64,000 nt of DNA from Bacillota bacterium (GCA_023416955.1 JAEZGM010000005.1:1-64000), one strand, 5' to 3'; positions 35,513 through 44,620 are shown, counted from the stretch's first letter. Numbers and translations are program-made. The notes: generated by a model from the sequence alone, not told the origin.

Positions 35513-36090
35513 TACCTATCCTCCCAAGAATTATATTCATTTTTAATTTTAGTATATAATTCATTATCAAGACCAGTCAATTTAAATTATTGATAATTTG
35601 TTTTAAAATAAAGCTTTTAGCAACTAATATGTGAGTTATATTCTATCCTACTAAACAAAGAAAATATTTGTTTTGCTTATCATGTTTAATATCACCCACT
35701 AGATCCCAAAAAGACAAAGTACCTTCTTTCAGTACTTTGTCTTCAAATTGTTTTTACCGTTACATAAATGTTTAAATTCGAGAGATGAATTCTGATCAGT
35801 CATTCTTATCGCCAATTTTCAGCATCTACTACAATATTAGACAAGTCATTCTCAGTTCTGACATTGGACGTATTGCTGGATTGCAGATAATCCAAAGGAT
35901 AGAGAATCCACTTATTCCAGTACAAAACACCGTAATCCCAAGTAAGCTAATAAAATCCTTGTCATATTAAAACAATTTCGTTTACGCCATTCCAGTTCTC
36001 TCAGCAATACAACAGAAAGAATAAACAAATACTTGAAAGTTTATTTCTTACCCTCAAAGCTAGCGATTGTTTTTATAAAGTTACAATACA
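35513..36090. other. AT-rich gap with an orphan terminator
   Basis: No gene recognised. A perfect hairpin AAGACAAAGTAC (35711-35722 with 35732-35743), followed on the minus strand by T residues, would terminate a minus-strand transcript, but no gene ends before it. Minus-strand frames near 35800-35960 give a broken hydrophobic stretch. Confidence 0.4.
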
Positions 36091-36132
36091 AAGGAAATGC
36101 CCGCTGGAATTAGATCCAGCGGGCATTTCCTT
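36091..36132 (+). terminator. 18-bp perfect hairpin
   Basis: AAGGAAATGCCCGCTGGA at 36091-36108 pairs perfectly with 36115-36132 around ATTAGA. A short T-rich tract follows on the plus strand. No gene ends before it. It may be a terminator left from a lost gene. Confidence 0.55.
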
Positions 36133-36422
36133 TACTTTAAACCATTTTTATCTATCAAGATAAGCTGCACCTGTTACATATTTCAATTGATAAGCTTTGG
36201 GAACAAAAAATCCAGCAAAGCTGACCTTAATATTACACTTTGCGGGAGATTACCATATATTAAACTACTAAAATAAATTCTATTGACTAAAACTATTATT
36301 TCCCAAATGCTAACAAGATTCTTAAAGTCATTTGCAGACTCAAAGATAAAACAGAGTACGGACATATTGAACCTACATATAATTATTATTATCATACTCC
36401 AACAAAATCCATACCAAACAAA

Positions 36423-36486
36423 TGCAGGTTCAAGCCCGAAATTCCTTGCAGGTTCTGACGACTGATTCGTCAATGTGGTGATTCAC
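36423..36486. repeat. Dispersed TGCAGGTTC / GATTCGTCAA repeat, copy at the AraC 3' end
   Basis: The unit TGCAGGTTCA-n-GAAATTCCTTGCAGGTTCTGAC-n-CTGATTCGTCAA-n-GGTGATTCACC is shared almost base for base with 38298-38362. Weaker versions occur near 19700-19745 and 18232-18256. It ends with the near-palindrome GGTGATTCACC overlapping the AraC stop region. Confidence 0.65.
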
Positions 36487-37376
36487 CAAAAGCCTCTTAT
36501 TTTTTTAAACTCTCTTGGTGTAACGCCTTTATATCTTTTAAATATTTCGGTATAATAGCTTGAATTTGGAAAGCCAACATTGAAAGCTGTTTCAGTTATA
36601 TTTTTACCCTCATTAATTAATAAAGGTAAGCTTCTTTCTATCCGATATTGAAGCAAATACTCAAACGGTGATTCGTGCATATATTGCTTAAAAAAATGGC
36701 TACATTCACTTTTCGAAATATTAGCTGATCTAGCAATATCATCAAGAGATATTCTTGATGCGTAATTTTCATGAATAAAGTTTAAAATCATTTTTAGCCT
36801 GATTACATTTCTATTCGGCATATTTTGCTGACTTAAAAATGAATTTATATTTTGATATAACAGACTCCAAGCTTTCATGATGTCTGATATAATCTCAAAC
36901 TCATAACAACAACTCTTTTTCTGGTATAAGGTATCAATTTCTCTTAAAATCGATATCAGCTTTAACTGCCAGTCTTTCTCAGCACGAATTAGCAAAGAGG
37001 TAAATGCTGTACAGTCTAAAACCGGATCAACATATTTCTCCCGAAGTTCGCTTTTTTCTTGGCACAATATCGACGGGTCCATAGTCATAGCATGATAGAT
37101 ACACGGCTCATTACCTATACTCCAGCCCATATGCAAGGCATTTGCGTTAATAAATAAACAGTCACCCTCAGTAATCGTAAACTCTTTTTCATTTACCTTG
37201 TACACCATTTTGCCTTGATAAACCAAAGTGATCTCAATTTCCTTATGCCAGTGGCAGTTAAAGCGCTTATTGTCATATTCAAGGATATTTTCTTCGCCAA
37301 TTTTAAAAGGAAAATCGATTGTACCATGCTGTTTTAGCTCTCTCTGATTTTTATCAATATAAATATTTTTGCCCAT
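36483..37376 (-). CDS. AraC family regulator with cupin sensor
   Basis: About 297 residues. An N-terminal AraC-binding cupin (NCHWHKEIEITLVYQGKMVYKVNEKEFTITEGD) is followed by two C-terminal helix-turn-helices (ISLDDIARSANISKSECSHFFK; NITETAFNVGFPNSSYYTEIFKRYKGVTPREF). The ATG at 37376 is preferred because GGAG precedes it by six bases. It is transcribed divergently from the HAD phosphatase gene at 37490, with a 113-bp shared control region, so that gene is the likely target. A broken copy of its 3' end lies at 19746. Confidence 0.85.
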   Translation of the reverse strand: MGKNIYIDKNQRELKQHGTIDFPFKIGEENILEYDNKRFNCHWHKEIEITLVYQGKMVYKVNEKEFTITEGDCLFINANALHMGWSIGNEPCIYHAMTMDPSILCQEKSELREKYVDPVLDCTAFTSLLIRAEKDWQLKLISILREIDTLYQKKSCCYEFEIISDIMKAWSLLYQNINSFLSQQNMPNRNVIRLKMILNFIHENYASRISLDDIARSANISKSECSHFFKQYMHESPFEYLLQYRIERSLPLLINEGKNITETAFNVGFPNSSYYTEIFKRYKGVTPREFKKIRGFW

Positions 37377-37489
37377 TTCGCGCTCCATGCAAGATTGTTA
37401 TAAAACAATGCAATAAAAATATATTTTAGCTTCACCACTTGCATTATACTCATAATAACAAGAATAATCAAGGGAAAGGAGAGTTACAT

Positions 37490-38182
37490 ATGCCCATCAA
37501 AACAGATTATTCAATCGGTGTTATTTTTGATTTTAACGGTACCTTGTTCAATGATTCAGAAAAGCAAGAGAGAGCTTGGCAACAGTTCTCGGAAAAAGAA
37601 TTTAATAGATTAATCACAGAAGAAGAATTTTCCAACTACATTCATGGTCGTAATAATGACTTTATAATGGAATATCTTTCAAAAAGGCCTTTGACTGAAT
37701 GCCAAATTAGTAACTTGGTTGAGAAAAAGGAATCCATATACCGCCAACTCTGTATTAACGATAAATTTCATTTCCATTTAGCTAGCGGGGCTCCTAGATT
37801 ATTAGATGATCTAAAGTCACGGCAAATTCCACGAACGATTGCTACGGCTTCCAGAAAAACAAATGTAGATTTTTATACAGCTAGTTTTCACTTAAAAAGG
37901 TGGTTCGACTTAGATAAAATCATCTATGATGATGGAACCATTCCAGGCAAGCCAAATCCCGATTTCTATATTAGAGCATCTCAGGCAATTAATATCCCTG
38001 CGCAAGATTGTATTGTGGTTGAAGATGCTGTATCAGGAATCGTATCAGCTCATAATGCAGGAATTGGGAAGGTGATTGCTATTTGTCCTGAAAGTAAGAA
38101 GGATGTATTTGAAAGAATGCCAGAGGTATATGATATCATTTCGAATTTTCATGAGTTTGACAGACTTTTATTAAGAAAATGA
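37490..38182 (+). CDS. HAD phosphatase, beta-phosphoglucomutase-like
   Basis: A 230-residue HAD hydrolase of the phosphoglucomutase/sugar-phosphatase subgroup. Motif I is FDFNGTLFND, where the usual DxDGTL second Asp is replaced by Asn (position x+2). Motif II is ATASRKT, motif III is PGKPNPDFY, and motif IV is VVEDAVSGI. An alpha-helical C1 cap lies between I and II. The Asp-to-Asn change at the general acid/base position would affect activity and is worth noting. AAAGGAGAG precedes the ATG at 37490; an in-frame ATG 51 bases earlier has no site. Confidence 0.85.
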   Translation: MPIKTDYSIGVIFDFNGTLFNDSEKQERAWQQFSEKEFNRLITEEEFSNYIHGRNNDFIMEYLSKRPLTECQISNLVEKKESIYRQLCINDKFHFHLASGAPRLLDDLKSRQIPRTIATASRKTNVDFYTASFHLKRWFDLDKIIYDDGTIPGKPNPDFYIRASQAINIPAQDCIVVEDAVSGIVSAHNAGIGKVIAICPESKKDVFERMPEVYDIISNFHEFDRLLLRK

Positions 38183-38229
38183 CTTTCAAAGGCAAAGGCC
38201 ATAAAAGAAGTCGGCAAATTTAAAGAATT

Positions 38230-38273
38230 AAAAAATCCGAATGCAGGTTTTGGTTACCGCATTCGGATTTTTT
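38230..38273. terminator. Bidirectional terminator (CCGAATGC family)
   Basis: AAAAAATCCGAATGC at 38230-38244 pairs perfectly with 38259-38273. With A- and T-runs on both sides it works in both directions, ending the HAD gene on the plus strand. A near-identical hairpin lies at 39441-39480 and a worn one at 19528. Confidence 0.8.
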
Positions 38274-38297
38274 AGTCAAAGAAAAGCGTGTGACATA

Positions 38298-38362
38298 TGC
38301 AGGTTCACGCCTGAAATTCCTTGCAGGTTCTGACAACTGATTCGTCAACGGGGTGATTCACC
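38298..38362. repeat. Dispersed TGCAGGTTC / GATTCGTCAA repeat, second copy
   Basis: Close copy of 36423-36486, placed in the gap between the HAD terminator and the DUF5655 gene, with no open reading frame. Confidence 0.65.
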
Positions 38363-38419
38363 AATCGACAGGATTTATCTTAATGATTTAACTTTTCAGA
38401 TCATCCTTAGGTTTTAAAC

Positions 38420-39325
38420 TCAATTTTCTTGATATGCTTTATCTATCAGTAATTTACTTTTTTCAAAATCATCCGCATTGTGCAAAATGATACGGAGATC
38501 ACCAGTGCCCCAATGACCTTTAGTCCGAACGTCTTCTATAAATCCTTCTTTTAAATCAATGCTATCTGGATTCAAGCGGAGATGTAGAAGTATCATATGC
38601 TTATAGACCTCAATACAAACAATATTTTTGACTTTTTTAAAAGCTACGTATAACTTTAGCTGATTTTCAGAAATGTCATCTCCTTGAGAAAGAACATAAT
38701 CCCTTATGGACTCGTAAAGATCTTTCTTGTCTTGTGGCGCTTCTTCAAGATTTTGAGCAAACGTCTTATCTTTTGCAGTTTTCACTGATTTAATAGGAAC
38801 TACCTCGTCTGGATATGCTATGGCCTTAACTTGTGGAGCATTAAGGTGCTCAAACAGAATAAAATTATTATCATACTTTTTATACTTAACAAGTTTAATG
38901 TTACGCTGCATTTGATTGACTGCATGTTCATCAAATTTTGTGAAATCATTAGCTATACAGATCACACACGGCATACTCCAATCAATTAACTCCGCTTTAT
39001 CGGCTCCCAGTATTTCTAACACTAATAATTTAAAATCTGCTTTGTGGTCAAGCAACCAATCTAAATAAAAAAGGCCCTGGTTAATTACATTTTCATTTAT
39101 ACTACGTTTATACTCGAATATTACGGGGCAGTTGTTCTCGTCAATACCTAAACTGTCCATACGGCCATTTGTGATAGAGAATTCTGATTTTAGAAATGTC
39201 ACTCCGAAAAACGTACTCATATTCTGTTCAATAAGAATTTGTAATTCTTTTTCCAAAAGGACTTGTTTGGATTCCAATTCAGTGACATTACCATTTATCG
39301 AAAACAGCTTTATATCAGCCATCAT
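38420..39325 (-). CDS. DUF5655 PD-(D/E)XK nuclease-like protein
   Basis: A 301-residue protein. The N-terminal half has the restriction-endonuclease-like core: GRMDSLGIDENNCPVIFEYKRS near residues 55-76 gives the D-x(n)-E-x-K triad found in NucS-like nucleases. The C-terminal quarter, with VRTKGHWGTGDLRIIL, is the DUF5655 domain often linked to such nucleases. It probably cleaves or binds DNA. The ATG at 39325 follows GGGGG by six bases, and a second ATG follows directly. It lies downstream of the AlwI-type restriction-modification pair but behind its own terminator, which suggests a separate unit in a defence zone. Confidence 0.8.
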   Translation of the reverse strand: MMADIKLFSINGNVTELESKQVLLEKELQILIEQNMSTFFGVTFLKSEFSITNGRMDSLGIDENNCPVIFEYKRSINENVINQGLFYLDWLLDHKADFKLLVLEILGADKAELIDWSMPCVICIANDFTKFDEHAVNQMQRNIKLVKYKKYDNNFILFEHLNAPQVKAIAYPDEVVPIKSVKTAKDKTFAQNLEEAPQDKKDLYESIRDYVLSQGDDISENQLKLYVAFKKVKNIVCIEVYKHMILLHLRLNPDSIDLKEGFIEDVRTKGHWGTGDLRIILHNADDFEKSKLLIDKAYQEN

Positions 39326-39440
39326 TTTAGACCCCCTACTCAATTTGCAATATAATTGTATCATGGATTAAAATGGAATCAAGGTAAATCTGAATAAATG
39401 CTTAATTATAAATGCTGTCAAAACGCAACTGAGAAGAATT

Positions 39441-39480
39441 AAAAATCCGAATGCAGTCTTGATCTGCATTCGGATTTTTT
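39441..39480 (-). terminator. Terminator of the restriction-modification operon
   Basis: AAAAATCCGAATGCAG at 39441-39456 pairs with 39464-39479, with T- and A-runs outside. It ends the AlwI-type endonuclease gene about 80 bases after its stop. It is a sequence relative of the hairpin at 38230. Confidence 0.8.
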
Positions 39481-39559
39481 AGGTATAAATACAATAATAC
39501 TGCCCAAGTGAAATGCATAGGTTTAGCCGTTTCTATTTTTATAAAATTTCAAAGAACAA

Positions 39560-41248
39560 TCAAGCGACCAACCATGTATCAACACAAATTTGAATTTTGT
39601 CCCGCCAGTCATTTTCATCAGTTGCTTTTTCACCTTGCTCAATCGCTAAATCAAGAAATCGGCGAACATCAGCAGGTTCGGGTTGTGTTCTGTAATTGTA
39701 TGAGTTCTCAACAAGTCGCATAAATTGGTCTAATTCAAGTGGAATAATTTTTGATTTGCCGCCATAAAGCGCAATAGGCAAATGGTTTAGTCCGTAAAAG
39801 TGCGCCAATGTTGCTGCGTTTATCGTCGGTGCAATAAACAAGCAGTATGTGTCTTTCCCGGATTTCCTTTTTAGCTGTCCAAAATGTCGTGCTACAGATT
39901 CGCCTTCTGATTCATATTGACGTTGCCCCGATTGCAGAGTTACTTCAACGGACAAGGCGTAATCGGCATAATCGCATTCTATATCAGGCATGTTCCCCGA
40001 TGCTGTAGAAAGTGGCTGCCCTACATCGTCAAACTTGAAATTACCTAAAATATTTCCACCATCTAGCATAGTCATTGCCCGCCAGGTGTTGTATTCAAAC
40101 ATCAGCGGTGCGTCATAGTACTCATCGGACACGATCTCGTTGAATGTATCGATAATTTCAGAATACAAAGCATAAGATTTGATCTCCGCAACTTGTTCGT
40201 GAATGACATTTTCTTTGTGCCGTGCAACAATTTCGTCACGCAAGTCTTTTAAGTCTTCAATGTTACGGTCGAGCAATTCACGCTTGGTATAGTCGCTTAT
40301 ACGCATAACGACATCAATAATATTATCTTTGTTGTCAGTGTATAAAGCAGGTGTGTTTGATGTAAACAGGTATGCCTTATAGGCCTCAACATTATTAACA
40401 AAAACCGGATTACGGTCAACATTAAACAAGATATAGTCTACATCTCTTGTCTTATCATTAAAAATTGAAATAGTCCTGCTTTTGTGTGCAATGGAGACAA
40501 GCCCTGTATATCTCAAATACCGAAAACAGGCATCAGCATAGTCGCGCATATTACTTTTTTGCGTCTTTATAAAAGTACTTAAGCTTGCGTCTCGTGTTTC
40601 CCGTGTTTTCGTCCTACCTTCGGCTATTCTGGCACTATGAATATCTAAAATTGCATTTGTCCACACTTCATTTATAAAGCGCTTGTATTCACCCTTATGC
40701 TGTTCTTTTTCTTGCCTAAAGTTAACAATCTTTGTTTTGATAGCACCATATTTATGATAGTCTGTCATTTGTACGGCAAAAATCTTCAGTTCATCAAATG
40801 TAAGATAATCAAGGTCACGCACTAAACGTAATATTTCCAAATATGGCCGCACAAAGAATGTACCTGCGATTTTTTCATTTTCGGTATGAAAGGGTGACGG
40901 TAATTGAAATTTAAGTAGTTGACGCAAGAATACTTCCTGGGGGCGTTTGCCAAATATCAGGGCTTCTCCTGCGTTGGTCAACTCAATGTGCGGCGCTAGA
41001 TTAACAAACCCTAGGGCTTTCGGCGCGCGGTTAATTCTATCGCGGGCGCTAAAGGCTTTATCAGATGGGGAACCTGTACCTTCGAAAAAACTACTTCCCG
41101 CAAGTTCATCAATAAACTGTTCTTGCGTTGTTTTATTCCACGGTTTACCTTCAAATTTCTCATGTAACAATTCTATTTCCGGTATCATTTTACTAGGGGT
41201 GCGCGGTGAGGTAGTGAAGAACAAAACCTTATTATCAAGTCTTGCCAT
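39560..41248 (-). CDS. AlwI family type II restriction endonuclease
   Basis: A 562-residue protein matching the AlwI family (type IIS, recognition GGATC in AlwI itself). It opens KVLFFTTSPRTPSKMIPEIELL, a family hallmark. It contains a putative DNA-reading N-terminal half (GSPSDKAFSARDRINRAPKALGFV) and a C-terminal PD-(D/E)XK-like core around MPDIECDYADYALSVEVTLQSG. It cuts unmodified DNA. The partner methyltransferase gene lies 14 bp upstream on the same strand, so the modification enzyme is made first. Specificity could differ from AlwI. Confidence 0.88.
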   Translation of the reverse strand: MARLDNKVLFFTTSPRTPSKMIPEIELLHEKFEGKPWNKTTQEQFIDELAGSSFFEGTGSPSDKAFSARDRINRAPKALGFVNLAPHIELTNAGEALIFGKRPQEVFLRQLLKFQLPSPFHTENEKIAGTFFVRPYLEILRLVRDLDYLTFDELKIFAVQMTDYHKYGAIKTKIVNFRQEKEQHKGEYKRFINEVWTNAILDIHSARIAEGRTKTRETRDASLSTFIKTQKSNMRDYADACFRYLRYTGLVSIAHKSRTISIFNDKTRDVDYILFNVDRNPVFVNNVEAYKAYLFTSNTPALYTDNKDNIIDVVMRISDYTKRELLDRNIEDLKDLRDEIVARHKENVIHEQVAEIKSYALYSEIIDTFNEIVSDEYYDAPLMFEYNTWRAMTMLDGGNILGNFKFDDVGQPLSTASGNMPDIECDYADYALSVEVTLQSGQRQYESEGESVARHFGQLKRKSGKDTYCLFIAPTINAATLAHFYGLNHLPIALYGGKSKIIPLELDQFMRLVENSYNYRTQPEPADVRRFLDLAIEQGEKATDENDWRDKIQICVDTWLVA

Positions 41249-41262
41249 ACTTAAGCGCCCCC

Positions 41263-42111
41263 TTAATAGTTCTTTACAACAATGTGCATCTTGTCATTCT
41301 TAAAGCGGTTTCTAATATTGACAGCATAATTTTTATAATACTCGTCAAAAATGTAGTCGCCATATAGCTCCTCAGTCAACGGGGTTTTCCCTATGATCAT
41401 TAATGCTCTACAAGGAAGATTTATAAAATCGGCAGCTAAGCGACGGTGTTCCGTTTCATCAAAACCGTTCATCATATCAATATTGCCGTAATCATTAAAG
41501 ACACAATCATACGGCGGGTCGAGAAAAATAAAATCATCTTCCTGTGCCATATCAAAAACTTGGCGATAATCACAGTTAAATAGTTCTGCTCCTTGTAATA
41601 GATCACTATGTTGCTGCGTTATCAAGCGAGTATTTAAGTTGGGATAGCGCCCGAATGGGACGTTGTATTCACCATTATTGTTATATCGTATCATTCCAGA
41701 ATACGCTGTTTTGTTTATGAAGAAATACACAACACCTTCTAGATATGTATCATCAGGGTGATTAAATAGTTCTCGCATATGATAATACAAGTCTTCATTG
41801 CTATTTGGTACTCTGTCATCTGGAACTTTAGCTTTTAACCTTTTGAATGCCGCTTGGTTCTGCTCATATACTGCCTGAATCTCATCAAGCTGTTGGCGCA
41901 TGAGCGGATAATTATCCCTTAATTGGGTATAAAACGTCATAAGACGCTCGTTTACATCATTCAAAACGGCATTGTCTGGCTCGAGATAAAAATAAACTGC
42001 GCCACCACCAAAAAAGGGTTCAATATAGCGGTTAAAATCGTCAGGTATATACTGCAAAAAGCGCGGTATTTCCCGCGACTTACCGCCACGATACTTTAAA
42101 ACTGGGTTCAT
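41263..42111 (-). CDS. DNA adenine methyltransferase (Dam/D12 class)
   Basis: A 282-residue N6-adenine methyltransferase of the D12 class. VLKYRGGKSREIP is the N-terminal motif X. FFGGGAVYFYLEP is the S-adenosylmethionine-binding motif I. FIFLDPPYD contains the catalytic DPPY. It protects the sites cut by the adjacent AlwI-type endonuclease; AlwI systems methylate the A of GGATC, so that is the expected target. The ATG at 42111 has GAGGTG six bases upstream, whereas the ATG seven codons earlier has no site. Confidence 0.9.
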   Translation of the reverse strand: MNPVLKYRGGKSREIPRFLQYIPDDFNRYIEPFFGGGAVYFYLEPDNAVLNDVNERLMTFYTQLRDNYPLMRQQLDEIQAVYEQNQAAFKRLKAKVPDDRVPNSNEDLYYHMRELFNHPDDTYLEGVVYFFINKTAYSGMIRYNNNGEYNVPFGRYPNLNTRLITQQHSDLLQGAELFNCDYRQVFDMAQEDDFIFLDPPYDCVFNDYGNIDMMNGFDETEHRRLAADFINLPCRALMIIGKTPLTEELYGDYIFDEYYKNYAVNIRNRFKNDKMHIVVKNY

Positions 42112-42224
42112 AAGTCGCACCTCGCTTTCCATAATGCATATAAAAAACCATGTTTATTATACGGAAATATGGGTTTAATTTCAATATCAGTAAAGAAAAA
42201 AGCTAAAATATTACATCTAGTATT

Positions 42225-42341
42225 TTCACCAATTGCAGAAAGTCAGCAAAAACGGCGGGGCTGTTTTTGATTTGCTTCGGCACGCACCTCAAGTCACAAA
42301 CATAAACCCGCCGTTTTTGTGACTTGAGTGCAATTGGTGAA
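42225..42341. repeat. 117-bp complex palindrome with alternative folds
   Basis: The outer arms TTCACCAATTGCA (42225-42237) and 42329-42341 pair perfectly. Inside, AGTCA pairs with TGACT, and AAAAACGGCGGG (42248-42259) with 42307-42318. An alternative local hairpin joins CTCAAGTCACAAA (42288-42300) with 42316-42328, and a third joins CAAAAAC with GTTTTTG (42247-42268). The long fold and the local folds exclude each other. It is non-coding, placed between the methyltransferase start and the integrative element. Confidence 0.75.
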
Positions 42342-42552
42342 GATACGCAAAAACGTACTTCAGCACATACCCGTTACAAGACACATTTCCAAATATATAT
42401 TATTAAAATGAAACATAAAGCTGTCTCTCTCCTCTGCTCCCCCACGCTAACACATTGCCTCGCGGCAACGCTCCGCACACACAGGGCACACCGCAAAAGG
42501 TGTGCCCTGTTGCTCGCTTTGTGTAAGCTTGGAGGCATCGTTCGAAAGACAG
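42342..42552. other. Gap with a 12-bp hairpin at the element edge
   Basis: No gene. ACAGGGCACACC at 42481-42492 pairs perfectly with 42499-42510. The left boundary of the integrative element may lie in this gap. Confidence 0.4.
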
Positions 42553-42587
42553 CAAAAAAAGGGCAACAGGATAAACCTGTTGCCCTT
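42553..42587 (-). terminator. Terminator of the XRE regulator gene
   Basis: GGGCAACAGG at 42561-42570 pairs with 42576-42585, followed on the minus strand by seven T residues. It is about 40 bases behind the stop at 42626. Confidence 0.85.
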
Positions 42588-42625
42588 AATCATTTAGAAA
42601 GTAGGTAAATTAAAATGAATACGAA

Positions 42626-42961
42626 TTAGATTTCTTTTAGTTTGAAGGCATGCTGGATAATCTGTAATATCTCATTCTTCTCTGCGACCGTCCGGTTTCT
42701 TAGCTCAAGAATAATCTGCTTTAAGGCCGCATCATCTTCCGACTGAGAAAAAACTTGATAACTGAAAAAATCAGAAAGAGAAATCTCTAAAGCATCGCAA
42801 ATTCGTCCCACTGTAACAATAGTAGGATTCTTTTCACCACGCTCAATTTGGCCTAAATAGGCTGTTGTAATTTCAGCCTGTAGTGCAAGTTTCTCTTGCG
42901 ATAGTCCCAATTCGGCTCGCAGCTCTTTCACACGTTTACCTATACTATAGTTATTATCCAT
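42626..42961 (-). CDS. XRE family transcriptional regulator
   Basis: A 111-residue repressor. The helix-turn-helix covers residues about 7-62 (IGKRVKELRAELGLSQEKLA, TTAYLGQIERGEKNPTIVTVGRI). A C-terminal helix about 40 residues long probably mediates dimerisation. It is divergent from the plus-strand genes of the integrative element and probably keeps them silent. A 14-bp inverted repeat pair straddles its start. Confidence 0.88.
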   Translation of the reverse strand: MDNNYSIGKRVKELRAELGLSQEKLALQAEITTAYLGQIERGEKNPTIVTVGRICDALEISLSDFFSYQVFSQSEDDAALKQIILELRNRTVAEKNEILQIIQHAFKLKEI

Positions 42962-43044
42962 TTAAATCACCATATATAGGGTAAGGTATTGCATTCCAAC
43001 ATTCAACGTGATATAGTTTTAGTTGTAAATAATAACTATAGTAT
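42942..43044. promoter_or_regulatory. Paired XRE operator sites
   Basis: ATACTATAGTTATT at 42942-42955 and its exact reverse complement at 43031-43044 flank the XRE start, each built around the palindrome ACTATAGT. Their positions on both sides of the divergent promoters fit binding by the XRE protein. Confidence 0.65.
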
Positions 43045-43142
43045 TTAATTCGGCCCAATTTTGTGACTATATTAACTGGAAAGGAAATGATGTCACAAGA
43101 GTTTATTAATAACCTAAAACATGAAGAAAGAAGGACAAGACG

Positions 43143-43436
43143 ATGGAAACAGTCTTAGGCATTGTAGGATTAATTATTGGGATTTTCTTTTTTGTTTTTA
43201 TCATCAAGCGGATAAACTTTCTATTTACAAACTTTTTTACACTAGGAATGATCTTTGTGGTCTGCGCTTCTTTGGGTGTGCTGGCTGCGTATCTTTTAAA
43301 ATGGATTCTCTTGATTTTAGCGGCAATTCTCTTCATCTACTGGATCTACACAAAATTCACTTCCAAGAAAGATACAGATGCCAATTCGGCAAACAATGGA
43401 AAAGAGGTGCAGGAGCCTCTGGACGAGAATAAATAG
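43143..43436 (+). CDS. Small membrane protein (97 aa, hypothetical)
   Basis: Three hydrophobic stretches (about residues 3-21, 33-50 and 53-69) are followed by a polar Asn/Lys/Glu tail. Function unknown. It has AAGAAGGA upstream and is the first plus-strand gene of the element, 40 bp before the secreted LRR protein. Confidence 0.6.
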   Translation: METVLGIVGLIIGIFFFVFIIKRINFLFTNFFTLGMIFVVCASLGVLAAYLLKWILLILAAILFIYWIYTKFTSKKDTDANSANNGKEVQEPLDENK

Positions 43437-43477
43437 TACCTATTTAGTAAAATACACATAATGAAAAAGGTGATATG

Positions 43478-44620
43478 ATGAAAAAGACAAAGGCATTTTC
43501 TACATTACTTACTTTAATGCTGTTAATATCTTTATTTACTGCTCCAAGTGCTTACGCAGTAAGTGATCCCCCAAACAATCTATCAGCATTAGTAAAGTCT
43601 TCTACCCACCCATATTTCAGAGCAGATGGTACATACGTCATGCCAGTGTACACAAACGTATCTGAAATCATAAAGGGTGGAAAGTACTACGTTGAATACA
43701 CAAATAAAGACGGGACAGTTGACGTATATGGTCCAAATGAAGGGTTCTTTCAGAATGACTATGGAGAATGGATAATGATAGGAGATGGCAGACCGGAACC
43801 ACAAGCAGATTTTAGTTTAAAAGATGACGATCAAAATATAAATGGTTTTTTGATAGGAAAGGGAACATTGCTCGAGGCAACTAAAGAGGGATATAACAAG
43901 GCACTGCCAACAGATAAAGTATTAAAAAAATATTCCGGCCCTGGAGGAAAGGTTGTCATTCCCGATGGAGTGCAAGTAATTGCACCATATGTTTTTGCAG
44001 ACCGTAAAGACATTACATCAGTTATAATTCCTGACAGTGTGCTCGATATTGAATATAATTCTTTTCAGAATACAAGTCTTACAAATATTGTGATTCCTAA
44101 AAACGTTATAGAGATTAAAGGAAGATCATTTCGGGATAGTCAAAAATTAAATTACATCATTTTTGCTGGCAAAGATACAGCACTATGTGATGGTGCTATG
44201 AACTGTGGCAATCCAAAATTAGTTTTATACGCAAATAATTCACATGTTGAATGGTATATTCACAATATAGCTGGTTATACATTAAAACCGCTTGACCAAG
44301 CACCGGTTGCAAAAGGTACATTAACACTCGATACTGCAAACTATACTACTGCTCCAGGGAAAAGCTATCAGATAGGTGTTTCTCTTACAGGGTACGGCGC
44401 TCACATCAATGCATATTCTGATAATAGCAATACGGTTAAGCTAAATAAGCTACCCAATGGAAACTATCAAGTGAAGGGCATCCGCTCAGGAACAGCCTAT
44501 ATCATGTTTGATGTATTAAATTCAAGTAACAAAAAGATCAGTCATGCCTCCGTTAAGGTCACTGTGAAAAGCGGAGTAAAGCCATACGGTGATTCCCACA
44601 GGCAGACACTGAGTTTCTAA
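43478..44620 (+). CDS. Secreted LRR_5 (BspA-like) protein
   Basis: About 380 residues. The signal peptide ends near SAYA (residue 27). The middle holds BspA-type leucine-rich repeats: KVVIPDGVQVIAPYVFADRKDI, SVIIPDSVLDIEYNSFQNT, NIVIPKNVIEIKGRSFRDS. The C-terminal part (about 285-370) is Ig-like/Big-like beta-sandwich sequence. Such proteins sit on or outside the cell and bind surfaces. No anchor is seen. The second of two tandem ATGs is best spaced from AAAGG. A strong terminator follows, so it ends the first transcript of the element. Confidence 0.8.
   Translation: MKKTKAFSTLLTLMLLISLFTAPSAYAVSDPPNNLSALVKSSTHPYFRADGTYVMPVYTNVSEIIKGGKYYVEYTNKDGTVDVYGPNEGFFQNDYGEWIMIGDGRPEPQADFSLKDDDQNINGFLIGKGTLLEATKEGYNKALPTDKVLKKYSGPGGKVVIPDGVQVIAPYVFADRKDITSVIIPDSVLDIEYNSFQNTSLTNIVIPKNVIEIKGRSFRDSQKLNYIIFAGKDTALCDGAMNCGNPKLVLYANNSHVEWYIHNIAGYTLKPLDQAPVAKGTLTLDTANYTTAPGKSYQIGVSLTGYGAHINAYSDNSNTVKLNKLPNGNYQVKGIRSGTAYIMFDVLNSSNKKISHASVKVTVKSGVKPYGDSHRQTLSF

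Noticed and set aside
19528..38362. CRISPR array from the GCAGGTTC repeats
   Set aside because: Copies are few, unevenly spaced over kilobases and not separated by spacers.
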